Shown: in pieces, positions 7,780 through 14,980 of the stretch
Layout: the number at the start of each line of letters is the position of its first letter
Numbering within the stretch: position 1 is the first letter of the stretch
Assembly: GCA_024280195.1 (NCBI GenBank)
Contig: JAJRQP010000149.1
Location: forward strand, 1 to 15,418
Direction: 5' to 3'
DNA: 15,418 nt
Origin: Bacteroidota bacterium
Lineage (GTDB): Bacteria; Bacteroidota; Bacteroidia; Flavobacteriales_D; Crocinitomicaceae
Made by a program: the position numbers and the translations under genes
Notes under the pieces: model-generated
What the model saw: only the letters and a program-made list of their open reading frames with translations
What the model was told of the DNA's origin: nothing
Databases searched by the model: none

Positions 7780-7787
7780 TATTTTTG
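7780..7787 (+). promoter_or_regulatory. Probable -7 element for modABC
   Basis: TATTTTTG at 7780-7787 fits the Bacteroidetes -7 consensus TAnnTTTG and ends 19 bases before the modA ATG. No TTTG is found at the expected -33 distance (the TTTG at 7764-7767 is too close), so it may be a weak or activated promoter. Confidence 0.4.
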
Positions 7788-7806
7788 GGCGTCAACTATC
7801 CATCAA

Positions 7807-8562
7807 ATGAAAACGCTATCATATTTGGGCATCTTCCTTCTGTTATCGATGTTCTCGTGCAACGAAACGCAGAATAAACAATTGACAATTGCTACGGCTG
7901 CAAACATGCAATTTACTATGGACTCGATTGTGGAAATGTTCGAAGCGAAACACGGGATTCAATGCAAGGTTATTGCAAGTTCTTCGGGCGTATTAACTAC
8001 TCAGATTCAAAACGGTGCACCGTATGATGTATTCGTGTCAGCAAACATGCGATACCCAAACGAACTCATCAAAAATGGATATGGAGAAGAAGCAGAAATA
8101 TATGCTTACGGCAGACTCGCGGTCATTTATTCAAAAGGAAAAAAGTATTCAACGATTGAAGAATTATTGCTCGACCCTAATGTGAAACGAATAGCAATTG
8201 CCGATGAGAGAACGGCTCCTTACGGAATTGCAGCACGCGAGTTTTTAAGAAAATCAGGACTAGAAGAGAAAATCAAAGACAAGTTGATTATTGGTGAAAG
8301 TGTGGGGCAAGTCAATCAATACATTCAAATAAATTCGGTTGATGCGGCATTCACCAGTTACTCCTTCGTGCAAAAATTCATGGGGAAACACCAAACATTA
8401 GAAGTGAATCAAGGTCGTTTTTCAAAAATTGAGCAAGGAGTTATCGCGTTGAAGGAAGGAATGAAATCAAACCCAAAAGAGACGAAGTTATTTTTGAAAT
8501 TCTTGAATAGTGAAGATTGTCGAGGAATATTAACGTACTTTGGTTACTACGTAAAAAAATAA
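7807..8562 (+). CDS. modA: Molybdate ABC transporter substrate-binding lipoprotein ModA
   Basis: This is the periplasm-facing receptor of the molybdate (or tungstate) importer. The 251-residue protein opens with a lipoprotein signal ending MFSC (Cys18 lipidated). The mature part has ModA hallmarks: ATAANM near the first oxyanion-binding loop, SSGVLTTQIQNGAPYDVFVSA, YGRLAVIYS, IAIADERTAPYG and the late SVDAAFTSYS hinge. The Ser/Ala residues of the first two loops are those expected to hydrogen-bond the oxyanion. It is first in a modABC operon: its TAA shares one base with the modB ATG (TAATG at 8560-8564). Whether it prefers molybdate or tungstate cannot be read from the sequence, but the nearby molybdenum storage genes support a molybdenum or tungsten role. 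Confidence 0.93.
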   Translation: MKTLSYLGIFLLLSMFSCNETQNKQLTIATAANMQFTMDSIVEMFEAKHGIQCKVIASSSGVLTTQIQNGAPYDVFVSANMRYPNELIKNGYGEEAEIYAYGRLAVIYSKGKKYSTIEELLLDPNVKRIAIADERTAPYGIAAREFLRKSGLEEKIKDKLIIGESVGQVNQYIQINSVDAAFTSYSFVQKFMGKHQTLEVNQGRFSKIEQGVIALKEGMKSNPKETKLFLKFLNSEDCRGILTYFGYYVKK

Positions 8563-9227
8563 TGGATTACGCACCATTTCTCGTAACTGGAAAGTTGGCC
8601 TTGCTCACGACCATCATATTATTGGTTGTGGTCATTCCGATCAGTCACTTCTTGGCATTTTCAAAGTGGAAAGGAAAAGTCATCCTTGAAAGTGTTTTGC
8701 TCTTGCCAATCATTCTTCCTCCAACCGTTTTAGGGTTTTACTATCTGAGTTTTTTAGGCCCAGATACGGGAATTGGTTCTTTCTTTGAAGAATACTTGGG
8801 GTTTTCATTCGCTTTTTCCTTTGAGGGAATTTTGTTTGGTTCCATTATTTACTGTTTGCCGTTTATGGTGAGTCCAATTACTTCTGGTCTTCGCGAAATC
8901 CCTAAAAACATGGTGGAGTCGGTGCAAATATTAGGAAAGAGCAAAATAAATGCCCTGTGGAAAGTTTACTTGCCAACAATTAAGACGGCTGTTTGGAGCG
9001 GTGTTATTTTGACTTTCGCACATACAATCGGGGAATTCGGATTGGTATTGATGATTGGTGGTAAAATGGAACAAACAAACGTCGCTTCGGTTGCAATCTA
9101 CGATGAAATGAATTCGCTCAATTATGACGTAGCGAACAACTATGCATTAATCCTACTACTCGTCAGTTTCACATTGATTTTGGTTTTGAATTTATTCATC
9201 AGAAAAAAACGATCTTTCTTTGCTTAG
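8562..9227 (+). CDS. modB: Molybdate ABC transporter permease ModB
   Basis: This 221-residue inner-membrane permease forms the molybdate channel as a dimer. The start at 8562-8564 (MDYAPF) overlaps the modA stop by one base. A longer frame beginning at 8517 would lie inside modA and is rejected. Five to six hydrophobic segments are visible (near 11-31, 41-61, 86-105, 140-160 and 195-215). The ABC permease coupling loop lies near 117-138: MVESVQILGKSKINALWKVYLP, with the conserved Gly125 and Leu-Pro, is the site that docks with ModC. The segment TFAHTIGEFGLVLMIGG near 151-167 is typical of ModB. It overlaps modC by eight bases, consistent with coupled translation. Confidence 0.93.
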   Translation: MDYAPFLVTGKLALLTTIILLVVVIPISHFLAFSKWKGKVILESVLLLPIILPPTVLGFYYLSFLGPDTGIGSFFEEYLGFSFAFSFEGILFGSIIYCLPFMVSPITSGLREIPKNMVESVQILGKSKINALWKVYLPTIKTAVWSGVILTFAHTIGEFGLVLMIGGKMEQTNVASVAIYDEMNSLNYDVANNYALILLLVSFTLILVLNLFIRKKRSFFA

Positions 9228-9900
9228 TATCAACATCCATAAAGAGTTTCAATCAAAACGACGCAATGTTCGTATTCAACTGGATACAACAATTCTTGAT
9301 GGAAAAATCACAGCGTTGTATGGGAAATCTGGTGTTGGAAAATCGTCCATTCTTAGAATGATTGCCGGTCTGGAAACTCCAGATGGAGGAGAAATATTGA
9401 AAGATGAACAGACTTGGTATTCAAAGGAGAAGAAGATAAGCATTCCTGTTGCAAAACGGAATTTGGGGTTTGTTTTCCAAGATTACAATTTGTTTCCAGC
9501 GATGTCGATTCAGAAAAATTTAGAGTACGCCAGTGAAAACGGTTCGATACCGCCAGAAGTAAAATCGGTAATGAAAGCTATTGGAGCAGAATCTTTGTTG
9601 TCTGCATTCCCTGCGGAATTATCGGGTGGACAAAAGCAACGAGTGGCGATTTTACGTGCACTTTGCCAGCAACCAGATCTATTGTTATTGGATGAGCCTT
9701 TCTCGGCATTAGATGATGATACGATTTCCGAATTAATCAAGGAACTAGCCACAATTCGATCGACCCAATTGATCACAGTAATTATCGTGAGTCATCGCAA
9801 AGACATCATTTTTGCCATGGCAGATGAAGTGATAGAGTTATTAGAAGACGGTAGCTTCAACCAAGGCAAACCTGAAGAGGTGCTTTCAAAATCTATTTAG
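9220..9900 (+). CDS. modC: Molybdate ABC transporter ATP-binding protein ModC (short form)
   Basis: This is the ATPase that powers ModB. It starts at TTG 9220-9222, overlapping the modB end; the first in-frame ATG comes only after the Walker A motif, so TTG is the best start. All nucleotide-binding motifs are intact: Walker A GKSGVGKS (35-42), Q-loop FQDYNLF (86-92), signature LSGGQKQ (134-140), Walker B LLLLDEP (154-160), D-loop SALD and H-loop His192. At 226 residues it lacks the C-terminal TOBE/Mop domain found in full-length ModC (about 350 residues), so it has no molybdate-binding regulatory domain. It is the last gene of the operon, and a strong hairpin terminator begins ten bases after its TAG. 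Confidence 0.92.
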   Translation: MLSINIHKEFQSKRRNVRIQLDTTILDGKITALYGKSGVGKSSILRMIAGLETPDGGEILKDEQTWYSKEKKISIPVAKRNLGFVFQDYNLFPAMSIQKNLEYASENGSIPPEVKSVMKAIGAESLLSAFPAELSGGQKQRVAILRALCQQPDLLLLDEPFSALDDDTISELIKELATIRSTQLITVIIVSHRKDIIFAMADEVIELLEDGSFNQGKPEEVLSKSI

Positions 9901-9909
9901 CGGACATAA

Positions 9910-9938
9910 AAAAGGCTTCCGTTAAACGAAAGCCTTTT
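9910..9938. terminator. Bidirectional terminator between modC and the T9SS cargo gene
   Basis: AAAAGGCTTCCGT (9910-9922) pairs with ACGAAAGCCTTTT (9926-9938) around a 3-base loop with a single C-A mismatch. Runs of A on the left and T on the right make it work in both directions, which suits the convergent genes on either side. Confidence 0.85.
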
Positions 9939-9962
9939 CAAAATCTATTTTCTTATTGGATT

Positions 9963-11465
9963 CTACTCAACAATGATTTGTCTTGTTGCAGAGTGAATTC
10001 CATCTGTAATTCGAATCATGTAAATTCCAGCACCAGAATTGCGAATGTCAACTTCCAAAGAGTTATTGACAACACCACCTTCTGAAACGACTTGTCCAAG
10101 TGTATTAATGATTTGAACAGATACCTTTTCAGTATTCATTTCTGTGAATGAAACCGTAAACTTACCGTCATTTGGATTCGGGAAGATTGACATTGAAGCA
10201 TTCAATCCGAACTCATTCAAACCAACAGAACCCACAACAAATTGAGAAGTTGCAGTACATCCATTTCCCCCCATAACAACAACAGTATATGTTCCAGGTG
10301 CCAATGATGAAAGATCTTCTGTGTCATCGAAATCACCAGTTCCGTCATTGTCCCAATCGAATGTCAATGTTGGAGTTCCTGTGAATGTTGCGTCAATGGC
10401 ACCATCGTTTCCACCAGTTACATCAGTTACTACTCCAGAAATAGTTGGTGAAGGATTTTCAACTATCATCAATGAATCGTCAGAGAATCCAACACAAGTT
10501 CCATGTGTAATTTCACACTTGTAAGACCCAGATGTATTTGCAAAGAAAGAGTTATTGGTTGCTCCAGAAATTGCAACTCCATCTTGGTACCATTGATAAG
10601 CTGTTGCTCCAGCAGATGCTAACATTAATGTAGAATCTCCAGAACAAATTGTATCGGTGTTTGCTTGTTCATACCATACATAACGCAATGGAAAAGCCAT
10701 CCCTTTCAAGCCATTACCATCTGGAGAATTTCCTAATCCTGTACTATCAACAGCACCAGTAGTCGCATTTACATTATAGAAATCACCGTTCGCATCATTA
10801 ATTAAAAAATTATTGTTTCCAATATATACGGAACCAATTATCTCACTTGGATCATGAAGTGATAGAGTAATTGCTGTGTAAGCCAATGTTGTAGAGTTAA
10901 AGCTTTCCAAAACTTCATCTATATTTGGAGTCCCTAAACCTGACCAATGGTAGAATAGACCGTCGTCTGGGTTAAAACAAATCGTTTCGCCATCATTACC
11001 ACTTCCACTATTTGAAACTGGCGTAAGAGCGGCAGTGTTGATATCTAACGTGTAAAGTTCTTCAGAAGTATTTGCTCCATCACCAGTTTGAGCGTAAAGC
11101 GTTGTTTCATCCAAAAATGAAATACCAGCAATATTGTCACCAGCATTCCCAATTTGAGTGACGACCCCATCTGCAGGATTAACAGTTCCGAGTAAGCGCC
11201 CAGCGATACCTGCAATTTTGTAAATCAAATAGTAATCTCCAGTACATGGTTGAACAGCTAGTCCATTAACACCAGTAATTGCAGCTGTCCCTGTCAAGGT
11301 ATCAACAAGAAGAACGGATGAAGTAGCTATAAAAGTTGTTGTGTCAATTGTCCAAAGCGAATCGGAGAAAGGTGAAGCTCCGTAAAGTGGAGGACTGGTT
11401 TGGGCTGTTGTCTTAGCAGAAACAAACAGCATCGTCATGAGGCTAAAAAGTAAGAGGTTTTTCAT
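9963..11465 (-). CDS. Secreted protein with Ig-like region and type IX sorting domain
   Basis: This 500-residue protein is exported through Sec and then across the outer membrane by the type IX system. The start chosen is ATG 11463-11465 (MKNLLLFSLM), which gives a clean signal peptide cut near TTAQ/TSPP (about residue 22); an ATG further upstream would add 26 residues before it. The first half has repeated strand pairs (YTLDINTAALTPVS, FYNVNATTGAVDST) like a beta-propeller-type domain of cell-surface proteins. It is followed by an Ig/PKD-like region with CSGDSTLML, QWYQDG and SGSYKCEI, then an Asp-rich DWDNDGTGDFDD loop and a SprB-like segment. The last 75 residues (SIFPNPNDGKFTVSF ... GIYMIRI) are a type A C-terminal sorting domain. 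Its role and substrate are unknown. It lies between the modABC and MoSto operons but resembles neither functionally. Confidence 0.88.
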   Translation of the reverse strand: MKNLLLFSLMTMLFVSAKTTAQTSPPLYGASPFSDSLWTIDTTTFIATSSVLLVDTLTGTAAITGVNGLAVQPCTGDYYLIYKIAGIAGRLLGTVNPADGVVTQIGNAGDNIAGISFLDETTLYAQTGDGANTSEELYTLDINTAALTPVSNSGSGNDGETICFNPDDGLFYHWSGLGTPNIDEVLESFNSTTLAYTAITLSLHDPSEIIGSVYIGNNNFLINDANGDFYNVNATTGAVDSTGLGNSPDGNGLKGMAFPLRYVWYEQANTDTICSGDSTLMLASAGATAYQWYQDGVAISGATNNSFFANTSGSYKCEITHGTCVGFSDDSLMIVENPSPTISGVVTDVTGGNDGAIDATFTGTPTLTFDWDNDGTGDFDDTEDLSSLAPGTYTVVVMGGNGCTATSQFVVGSVGLNEFGLNASMSIFPNPNDGKFTVSFTEMNTEKVSVQIINTLGQVVSEGGVVNNSLEVDIRNSGAGIYMIRITDGIHSATRQIIVE

Positions 11466-11521
11466 CGTGTATGAATTTTTAGGTAAAGTTAGATAATTGT
11501 ACGTTGCAATAAAATGTTTTG

Positions 11522-11553
11522 CTGCAAATAAATGCAGGTTCACGTATTAATAC
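11522..11553. repeat. Two short palindromes after mosB
   Basis: CTGCA-aataaa-TGCAG (11522-11537) and the perfect 10-base palindrome GTATTAATAC (11544-11553) lie back to back in the short gap between the mosB stop and the T9SS gene. They could be a weak terminator for the MoSto operon or a protein-binding site upstream of the T9SS gene. Both are short and AT-rich, so chance is possible. Confidence 0.3.
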
Positions 11554-12345
11554 CTACCGGTAAATAACTGTTCCGGATGGATTTCCGTTTAATGATTCTG
11601 TGAGTGCGCCTTTTTCCATGCCGTTCACGATAACTAATTTTTCAACCCAGCGCGATCGTTTCAAATAATCGAGAACTACACGTTCGATAATTAAATCGCC
11701 CAAATCGCGCTCAATTAAATCATCAACATGAATTTTTTGGATGAACTCAGCATTCGGATTTTTCTTCGGGTCTTCTGTGTAAAGTCCGCGTTCGTCTTTG
11801 ATGAAATACACTGTATCTGCACCCAAAGCTTCGGCAGTAAAGAAGGCTCCGCAATCTGTTCTATGAATTGGAATTGACCCGTGATCTGGAATATCTTCCC
11901 AAAAACTATACGGTGGCATTCCTGGCATAATCGGAATACAGCCCAATTTCAAAAACAAAGGTATTTTTTCAAATTCAAGGTGATCTAAGAAAATCCCTCC
12001 GTGCTTTGCCATTACCATTTGCAGCATTCGTGCATTTTGAACAGTAATCGCACCGCCCATTTCAGATAAAACACCAACGGGCATTCCAAGGTCGATTCCA
12101 ACTTGGTAGGTATGTCGCGCACGTGTTCCTCCGCCAGTTGTCATGATGATATCATGGTTGGCGCTGTTCTCAACAATTTCATCAATTATTGGAAAAACAA
12201 CATTTCGCCCACGATCAGTAATACTTTGACCTCCCATTTTCATCACTTTTGCGTTTGGTAGAATTCGCAAGTCGTTTTTATAATTTGCCGAAGCATCTTT
12301 AAGCGATCGATCCATGAAAGTCGCTAAATCGTTCATTTTACTCAT
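11554..12345 (-). CDS. mosB: Molybdenum storage protein subunit beta
   Basis: This is one of the two subunits of MoSto, a cytoplasmic cage that uses ATP to pack molybdate (or tungstate) into polyoxometalate clusters. The 263-residue protein has the amino-acid-kinase fold: MGGQSITDRG (37-46) binds phosphate, TTGGGTRARH (69-78) forms a nucleotide loop, PGMPPYSFW (141-149) follows, and KDERGLYTEDP (183-193) is the UMP-kinase-like ATP loop. Its sequence follows the Azotobacter beta subunit as I know it (ILPxAxVxKxGGQSxxDRG, SGMPPYxxW, KDExGLYTxxPK and the final GTxI), not bacterial UMP kinase. The ATG (12343-12345) overlaps the mosA TGA as ATGA, so expression of the two subunits is coupled. It is the last gene of the operon. 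Confidence 0.85.
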   Translation of the reverse strand: MSKMNDLATFMDRSLKDASANYKNDLRILPNAKVMKMGGQSITDRGRNVVFPIIDEIVENSANHDIIMTTGGGTRARHTYQVGIDLGMPVGVLSEMGGAITVQNARMLQMVMAKHGGIFLDHLEFEKIPLFLKLGCIPIMPGMPPYSFWEDIPDHGSIPIHRTDCGAFFTAEALGADTVYFIKDERGLYTEDPKKNPNAEFIQKIHVDDLIERDLGDLIIERVVLDYLKRSRWVEKLVIVNGMEKGALTESLNGNPSGTVIYR

Positions 12346-13187
12346 TTCGTTTCGTCTTTATAGATTATCGTTCCTGCGTTTTGTCCATCCAAGGCTTTTG
12401 TAATGTTTCCAAATTTCAATCCGTTCACAATGTGAATTTCTTTTACGTGTCTTGCCTTTGCTAACATTTCGATCACCAAACGATCTACAATTAATTCTGG
12501 GAAATCTCCTGCTAATATTTCTTGTGCTGAAATGCGCTCTATGTGTTTCGCATCATCGTGAAGTGCTGGATCTTTATCATAAAGTCCGTCAACATCTTTC
12601 ACAAAAATCATTGAACGAGCTCCTAATCCTTCCGCCGTCATGTACGCGCCAAAATCGGCACCACTTTCTGGTAACACGCCATTCTTTGGTGGCTTTTCCC
12701 AGTAGTGATGAGGTGGATTTGAAGTAAGAATAGGAATCATTCCATTATCCAAATAATGAGGAAGATCGGTGTAGTGATCTTTTGGTACACGAACAGCTCC
12801 TTCTTTGGCCATCAAGGAATAAATCATTGTTGCATTTTGTTCCTCAATCGCACCAACAAGCATTGCCAAACCTCCAGTTGGAAGTCCGAAATCTAATCCA
12901 ATTGCCATCGTATGACGAACGCGAATTCCTCCAGTTACACCAACAACAAATTTGTGTTTTCCTTTCAATGAAATGAGTTCATCAAGAACGCCAAAAACGC
13001 CTTCCCTGCCTCGGTCGATGATACTTTTTCCACCGATGTTAATGATATTCAAATAGGGTAGAATCGCGATTTCATTCTCAACTACGGCATCGGAAAGTAC
13101 TTGCTTATCCACAAGTGACTCTCGCATAAAGCGCGAATCGAGATGAGTTCTTCCTCGGTCTTCAGTTTCTTTGACGATTTGACTCAT
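12342..13187 (-). CDS. mosA: Molybdenum storage protein subunit alpha
   Basis: This is the partner subunit of MosB in the hetero-hexameric MoSto cage. The 281-residue amino-acid-kinase-fold protein has IGGKSIIDRG (51-60), TGGIRVRH (85-92), GLDFGLPTGGLAML (97-110), NPPHHYW (157-163) and KDVDGLYDKDP (197-207). The late segment IVDRLVIEMLAKARHVKEIHIVNG matches the alpha subunit pattern (DRxxLxxMAxARHxxxxxVVNG) better than beta, which is why it is called alpha. In the Azotobacter protein a His-rich PPYHHH stretch lies near the metal-cluster pockets; here it is PPHHYW, so metal-binding details may differ. It overlaps the upstream membrane protein gene by ATGA (13184-13187) and the downstream mosB likewise, giving a tightly coupled operon. 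Confidence 0.85.
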   Translation of the reverse strand: MSQIVKETEDRGRTHLDSRFMRESLVDKQVLSDAVVENEIAILPYLNIINIGGKSIIDRGREGVFGVLDELISLKGKHKFVVGVTGGIRVRHTMAIGLDFGLPTGGLAMLVGAIEEQNATMIYSLMAKEGAVRVPKDHYTDLPHYLDNGMIPILTSNPPHHYWEKPPKNGVLPESGADFGAYMTAEGLGARSMIFVKDVDGLYDKDPALHDDAKHIERISAQEILAGDFPELIVDRLVIEMLAKARHVKEIHIVNGLKFGNITKALDGQNAGTIIYKDETK

Positions 13188-14284
13188 GTTGTTTTTTGTT
13201 TAATTAATGGTTTTGTAATGAACCCTGAAGCCGCACCAAAGGCAACCTGAGAAATTATGTAGGGCAAATAAATTAAAAAGAAAGTATTCGGCATTCCAAG
13301 GACTACCGCTAGAAGTATTTCACTCGTGATTCTCATCAAACCACCAAGTCCACCTGCGAGCATCAAGAACCAAAGTCGATTTTGATTTACAGGAATTCGA
13401 AAGAAGAGATCGAGAACCAATCCCATCAAAGCAAATTGGGCAATTCCAAGTGGTCCGTATTTTCCAAATCCCATGCTGAAATGAAGAATTCCAGAAATGA
13501 ATCCAATTTGTGCGCCTGTAAATTTCCGTTCCGACTTCACGATTCCATGAATAATGACAGGCATCAATAAGATGTTTTTGTGTCCTGGTGCCAAAGGTAA
13601 GCCTGGAGCAATTTTCACCAAACGGATAAGTGTTACTGCCAAGGAAGAGGAAGCGACAATTGCATTTGGATCGTTCGCAAATTTTCCCTTGGCGAAATTG
13701 ATTTTATCTAAAATTCGTGCTGGGAGATTTCCAATTTTCCCTTTCAGCAATACATCTTTCGATTGAACTTCTCCCTTGTTGGAGTTGTTTTTTCCTTTTC
13801 CACCTCCAGAACCACTACCTGATCCAGATCCTTTCTTCTTTGTTCCTTTTTCTTCCGCAACAATGTGCATGATTTGGTCAATGATACTTGCGTTGTTTTT
13901 CGAAAGTCCGAGCTTAGTCATTCCTTGAATAAATTCACCTGGTTTCATCGACCAGCGAACAACTTGCGTCACCAAAAGCATTGAAATCAATTTACACGCC
14001 ATGATTGAACCCGCGAGTAATCCTTCATAACTAAGCCCAAGAGTCCACTTTTTTAGTTTAAAAAGGACAATGTCACCACTAAATGAAAGGGAATGAAAAA
14101 GAAAGATGATGAAGATGAACCATTTTACTTTCCAAAGGAAACGCAAACTTTTGTCCGGATGTTGAACAAGAGCAAGAAGAAGTAAATGCAACCCAATAAA
14201 ACCCAATAGAAAATAGATTTCATTGATGAAAAACACACCAATGCCAGCAATCAGGATATAAAGTATTTTTAAAGCGTTCTTCAT
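13184..14284 (-). CDS. Polytopic membrane protein, ECF transporter T-like part fused to S-like part
   Basis: This 366-residue protein heads the MoSto genes. Residues 1-135 have four hydrophobic segments (about 4-20, 23-40, 54-70, 88-108) and end with KPGEFIQGMTKLGLS, like the start of an EcfT/CbiQ transmembrane component (the TxPxELxxALxxLGLP region). A low-complexity cytoplasmic-looking linker rich in Gly, Ser and Lys follows (about 145-172). Residues 205-360 have five or six hydrophobic segments with GAQIGFISGILHFSMGFGKYGPLGIAQFALMG-type packing (split 257-288), reminiscent of ECF S components. The arginine-containing coupling helices of a full EcfT are not evident. No ECF ATPase gene is present in the window. 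The ATG has AAGGTGAG (14293-14300) eight bases upstream. The fusion call is inference; the membrane nature is seen. By context it may handle molybdate, tungstate or a partner metal. Confidence 0.6.
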   Translation of the reverse strand: MKNALKILYILIAGIGVFFINEIYFLLGFIGLHLLLLALVQHPDKSLRFLWKVKWFIFIIFLFHSLSFSGDIVLFKLKKWTLGLSYEGLLAGSIMACKLISMLLVTQVVRWSMKPGEFIQGMTKLGLSKNNASIIDQIMHIVAEEKGTKKKGSGSGSGSGGGKGKNNSNKGEVQSKDVLLKGKIGNLPARILDKINFAKGKFANDPNAIVASSSLAVTLIRLVKIAPGLPLAPGHKNILLMPVIIHGIVKSERKFTGAQIGFISGILHFSMGFGKYGPLGIAQFALMGLVLDLFFRIPVNQNRLWFLMLAGGLGGLMRITSEILLAVVLGMPNTFFLIYLPYIISQVAFGAASGFITKPLIKQKTT

Positions 14285-14330
14285 TAGGGAAACTCACCTT
14301 GAGTAGCTGCTGATATAGTCAGGAGGGAAA

Positions 14331-14852
14331 TTAGTTATTGCTATTGTATTTGTGTTCGCAAACGACGTAGCTTTTTCCTGAGCTTACAACGTTCAATCCA
14401 AATCGTTTCATGTTTTTGCTGTCGGGAGTGCGTTTTGTACAGTCAAAACTAACTCGATTACTAGCGTTCAAGTCATGATTGAATTCCAAAATGATCTCGT
14501 ATTCTGTTCCGACTTCATTTGCATAAGGCTTGGGAAGAGCAACAACGGAAATAACCTTAATTGAATCAGGTGTTAATCCGTAACCAACTAAACGGTTGAA
14601 TTTGTTTGGAAATTTCTTAGCAATCAAGCGAGATTTTGTGCTGTCAGATAGTGAAGCGCGCCAGCCTTCGAAGTCGTTGTTTTCAATTGTTTCGATATAA
14701 GAATGAATCACTTTTGCAAGACGTTCAACTTTTGAAGTTCCAGCTCCTGGAACAGTTGTCATAAAATCAACATGTTCAAAAGACACGATTGGATCAGACT
14801 GTCCAAAACAAAATTGAGAAACAATAAATGAGAGAAAAAGCAGAGTTTTCAT
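14331..14852 (-). CDS. Hypothetical exported protein
   Basis: This 173-residue protein of unknown family has an N-terminal signal peptide (MKTLLFLSFIVSQFCFG, cut before QSDP). The mature part of about 155 residues is mixed alpha/beta, with one helix EVIHSYIETIEN-like near 45-60 and a C-terminal pair of strands with YVVCEHKYN. The two mature cysteines (in DCTKRT and VVCEH) could form a disulfide. It lies 46 bases upstream of the ECF-like gene on the same strand with no terminator between them, so it may be the first gene of the MoSto transcript. A probable -7 element lies 25 bases before its ATG. A periplasmic role is likely; nothing more can be said. Confidence 0.7.
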   Translation of the reverse strand: MKTLLFLSFIVSQFCFGQSDPIVSFEHVDFMTTVPGAGTSKVERLAKVIHSYIETIENNDFEGWRASLSDSTKSRLIAKKFPNKFNRLVGYGLTPDSIKVISVVALPKPYANEVGTEYEIILEFNHDLNASNRVSFDCTKRTPDSKNMKRFGLNVVSSGKSYVVCEHKYNSNN

Positions 14853-14877
14853 GCTGGAAATTTAATCAAAAGTACGA

Positions 14878-14885
14878 CAAAAATA
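14878..14885 (-). promoter_or_regulatory. Probable -7 element for the exported-protein/MoSto operon
   Basis: The minus strand reads TATTTTTG here, a match to TAnnTTTG, ending 25 bases before the ATG at 14852. No TTTG is visible at the -33 position, so the assignment rests on the -7 box and its spacing. Confidence 0.35.
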
Positions 14886-14950
14886 ATAGATGCAGACAGG
14901 TAATTCTGCCCAGTTTTATTGTTGGTCATAACCATTGCGATTGTTTTTTT

Positions 14951-14958
14951 TAGTTTTG
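14951..14958 (+). promoter_or_regulatory. Probable -7 element for the DUF486 gene
   Basis: TAGTTTTG at 14951-14958 matches TAnnTTTG and ends 22 bases before the GTG start at 14981. The nearest TTG upstream (14922-14924) is a few bases too far for an ideal -33 element. Confidence 0.4.
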
Positions 14959-14980
14959 CACCGAATCATAACAAGCTATT

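Noticed and set aside
7655..7795. N-terminal extension of the lipoprotein gene to an upstream ATG.
   Set aside because: It would place 47 residues before a clear lipoprotein signal sequence and would cover its probable promoter.
8517..8561. Longer modB start inside modA.
   Set aside because: The TAATG overlap at 8560-8564 is a typical coupled start, and the extension adds 15 residues with no ModB resemblance.
11466..11543. N-terminal extension of the T9SS cargo gene.
   Set aside because: The signal peptide starts at MKNLLLFSLM. The extra 26 residues would precede it and cover the likely promoter region.
11554..13187. The mosA/mosB pair as UMP kinases or other amino-acid kinases.
   Set aside because: Two adjacent, overlapping, dissimilar copies with MoSto-specific segments (LPxxxIxxIGG..DRG, TRARH, PPYxxW, ARHVxxxxxVNG) next to modABC fit MoSto much better.
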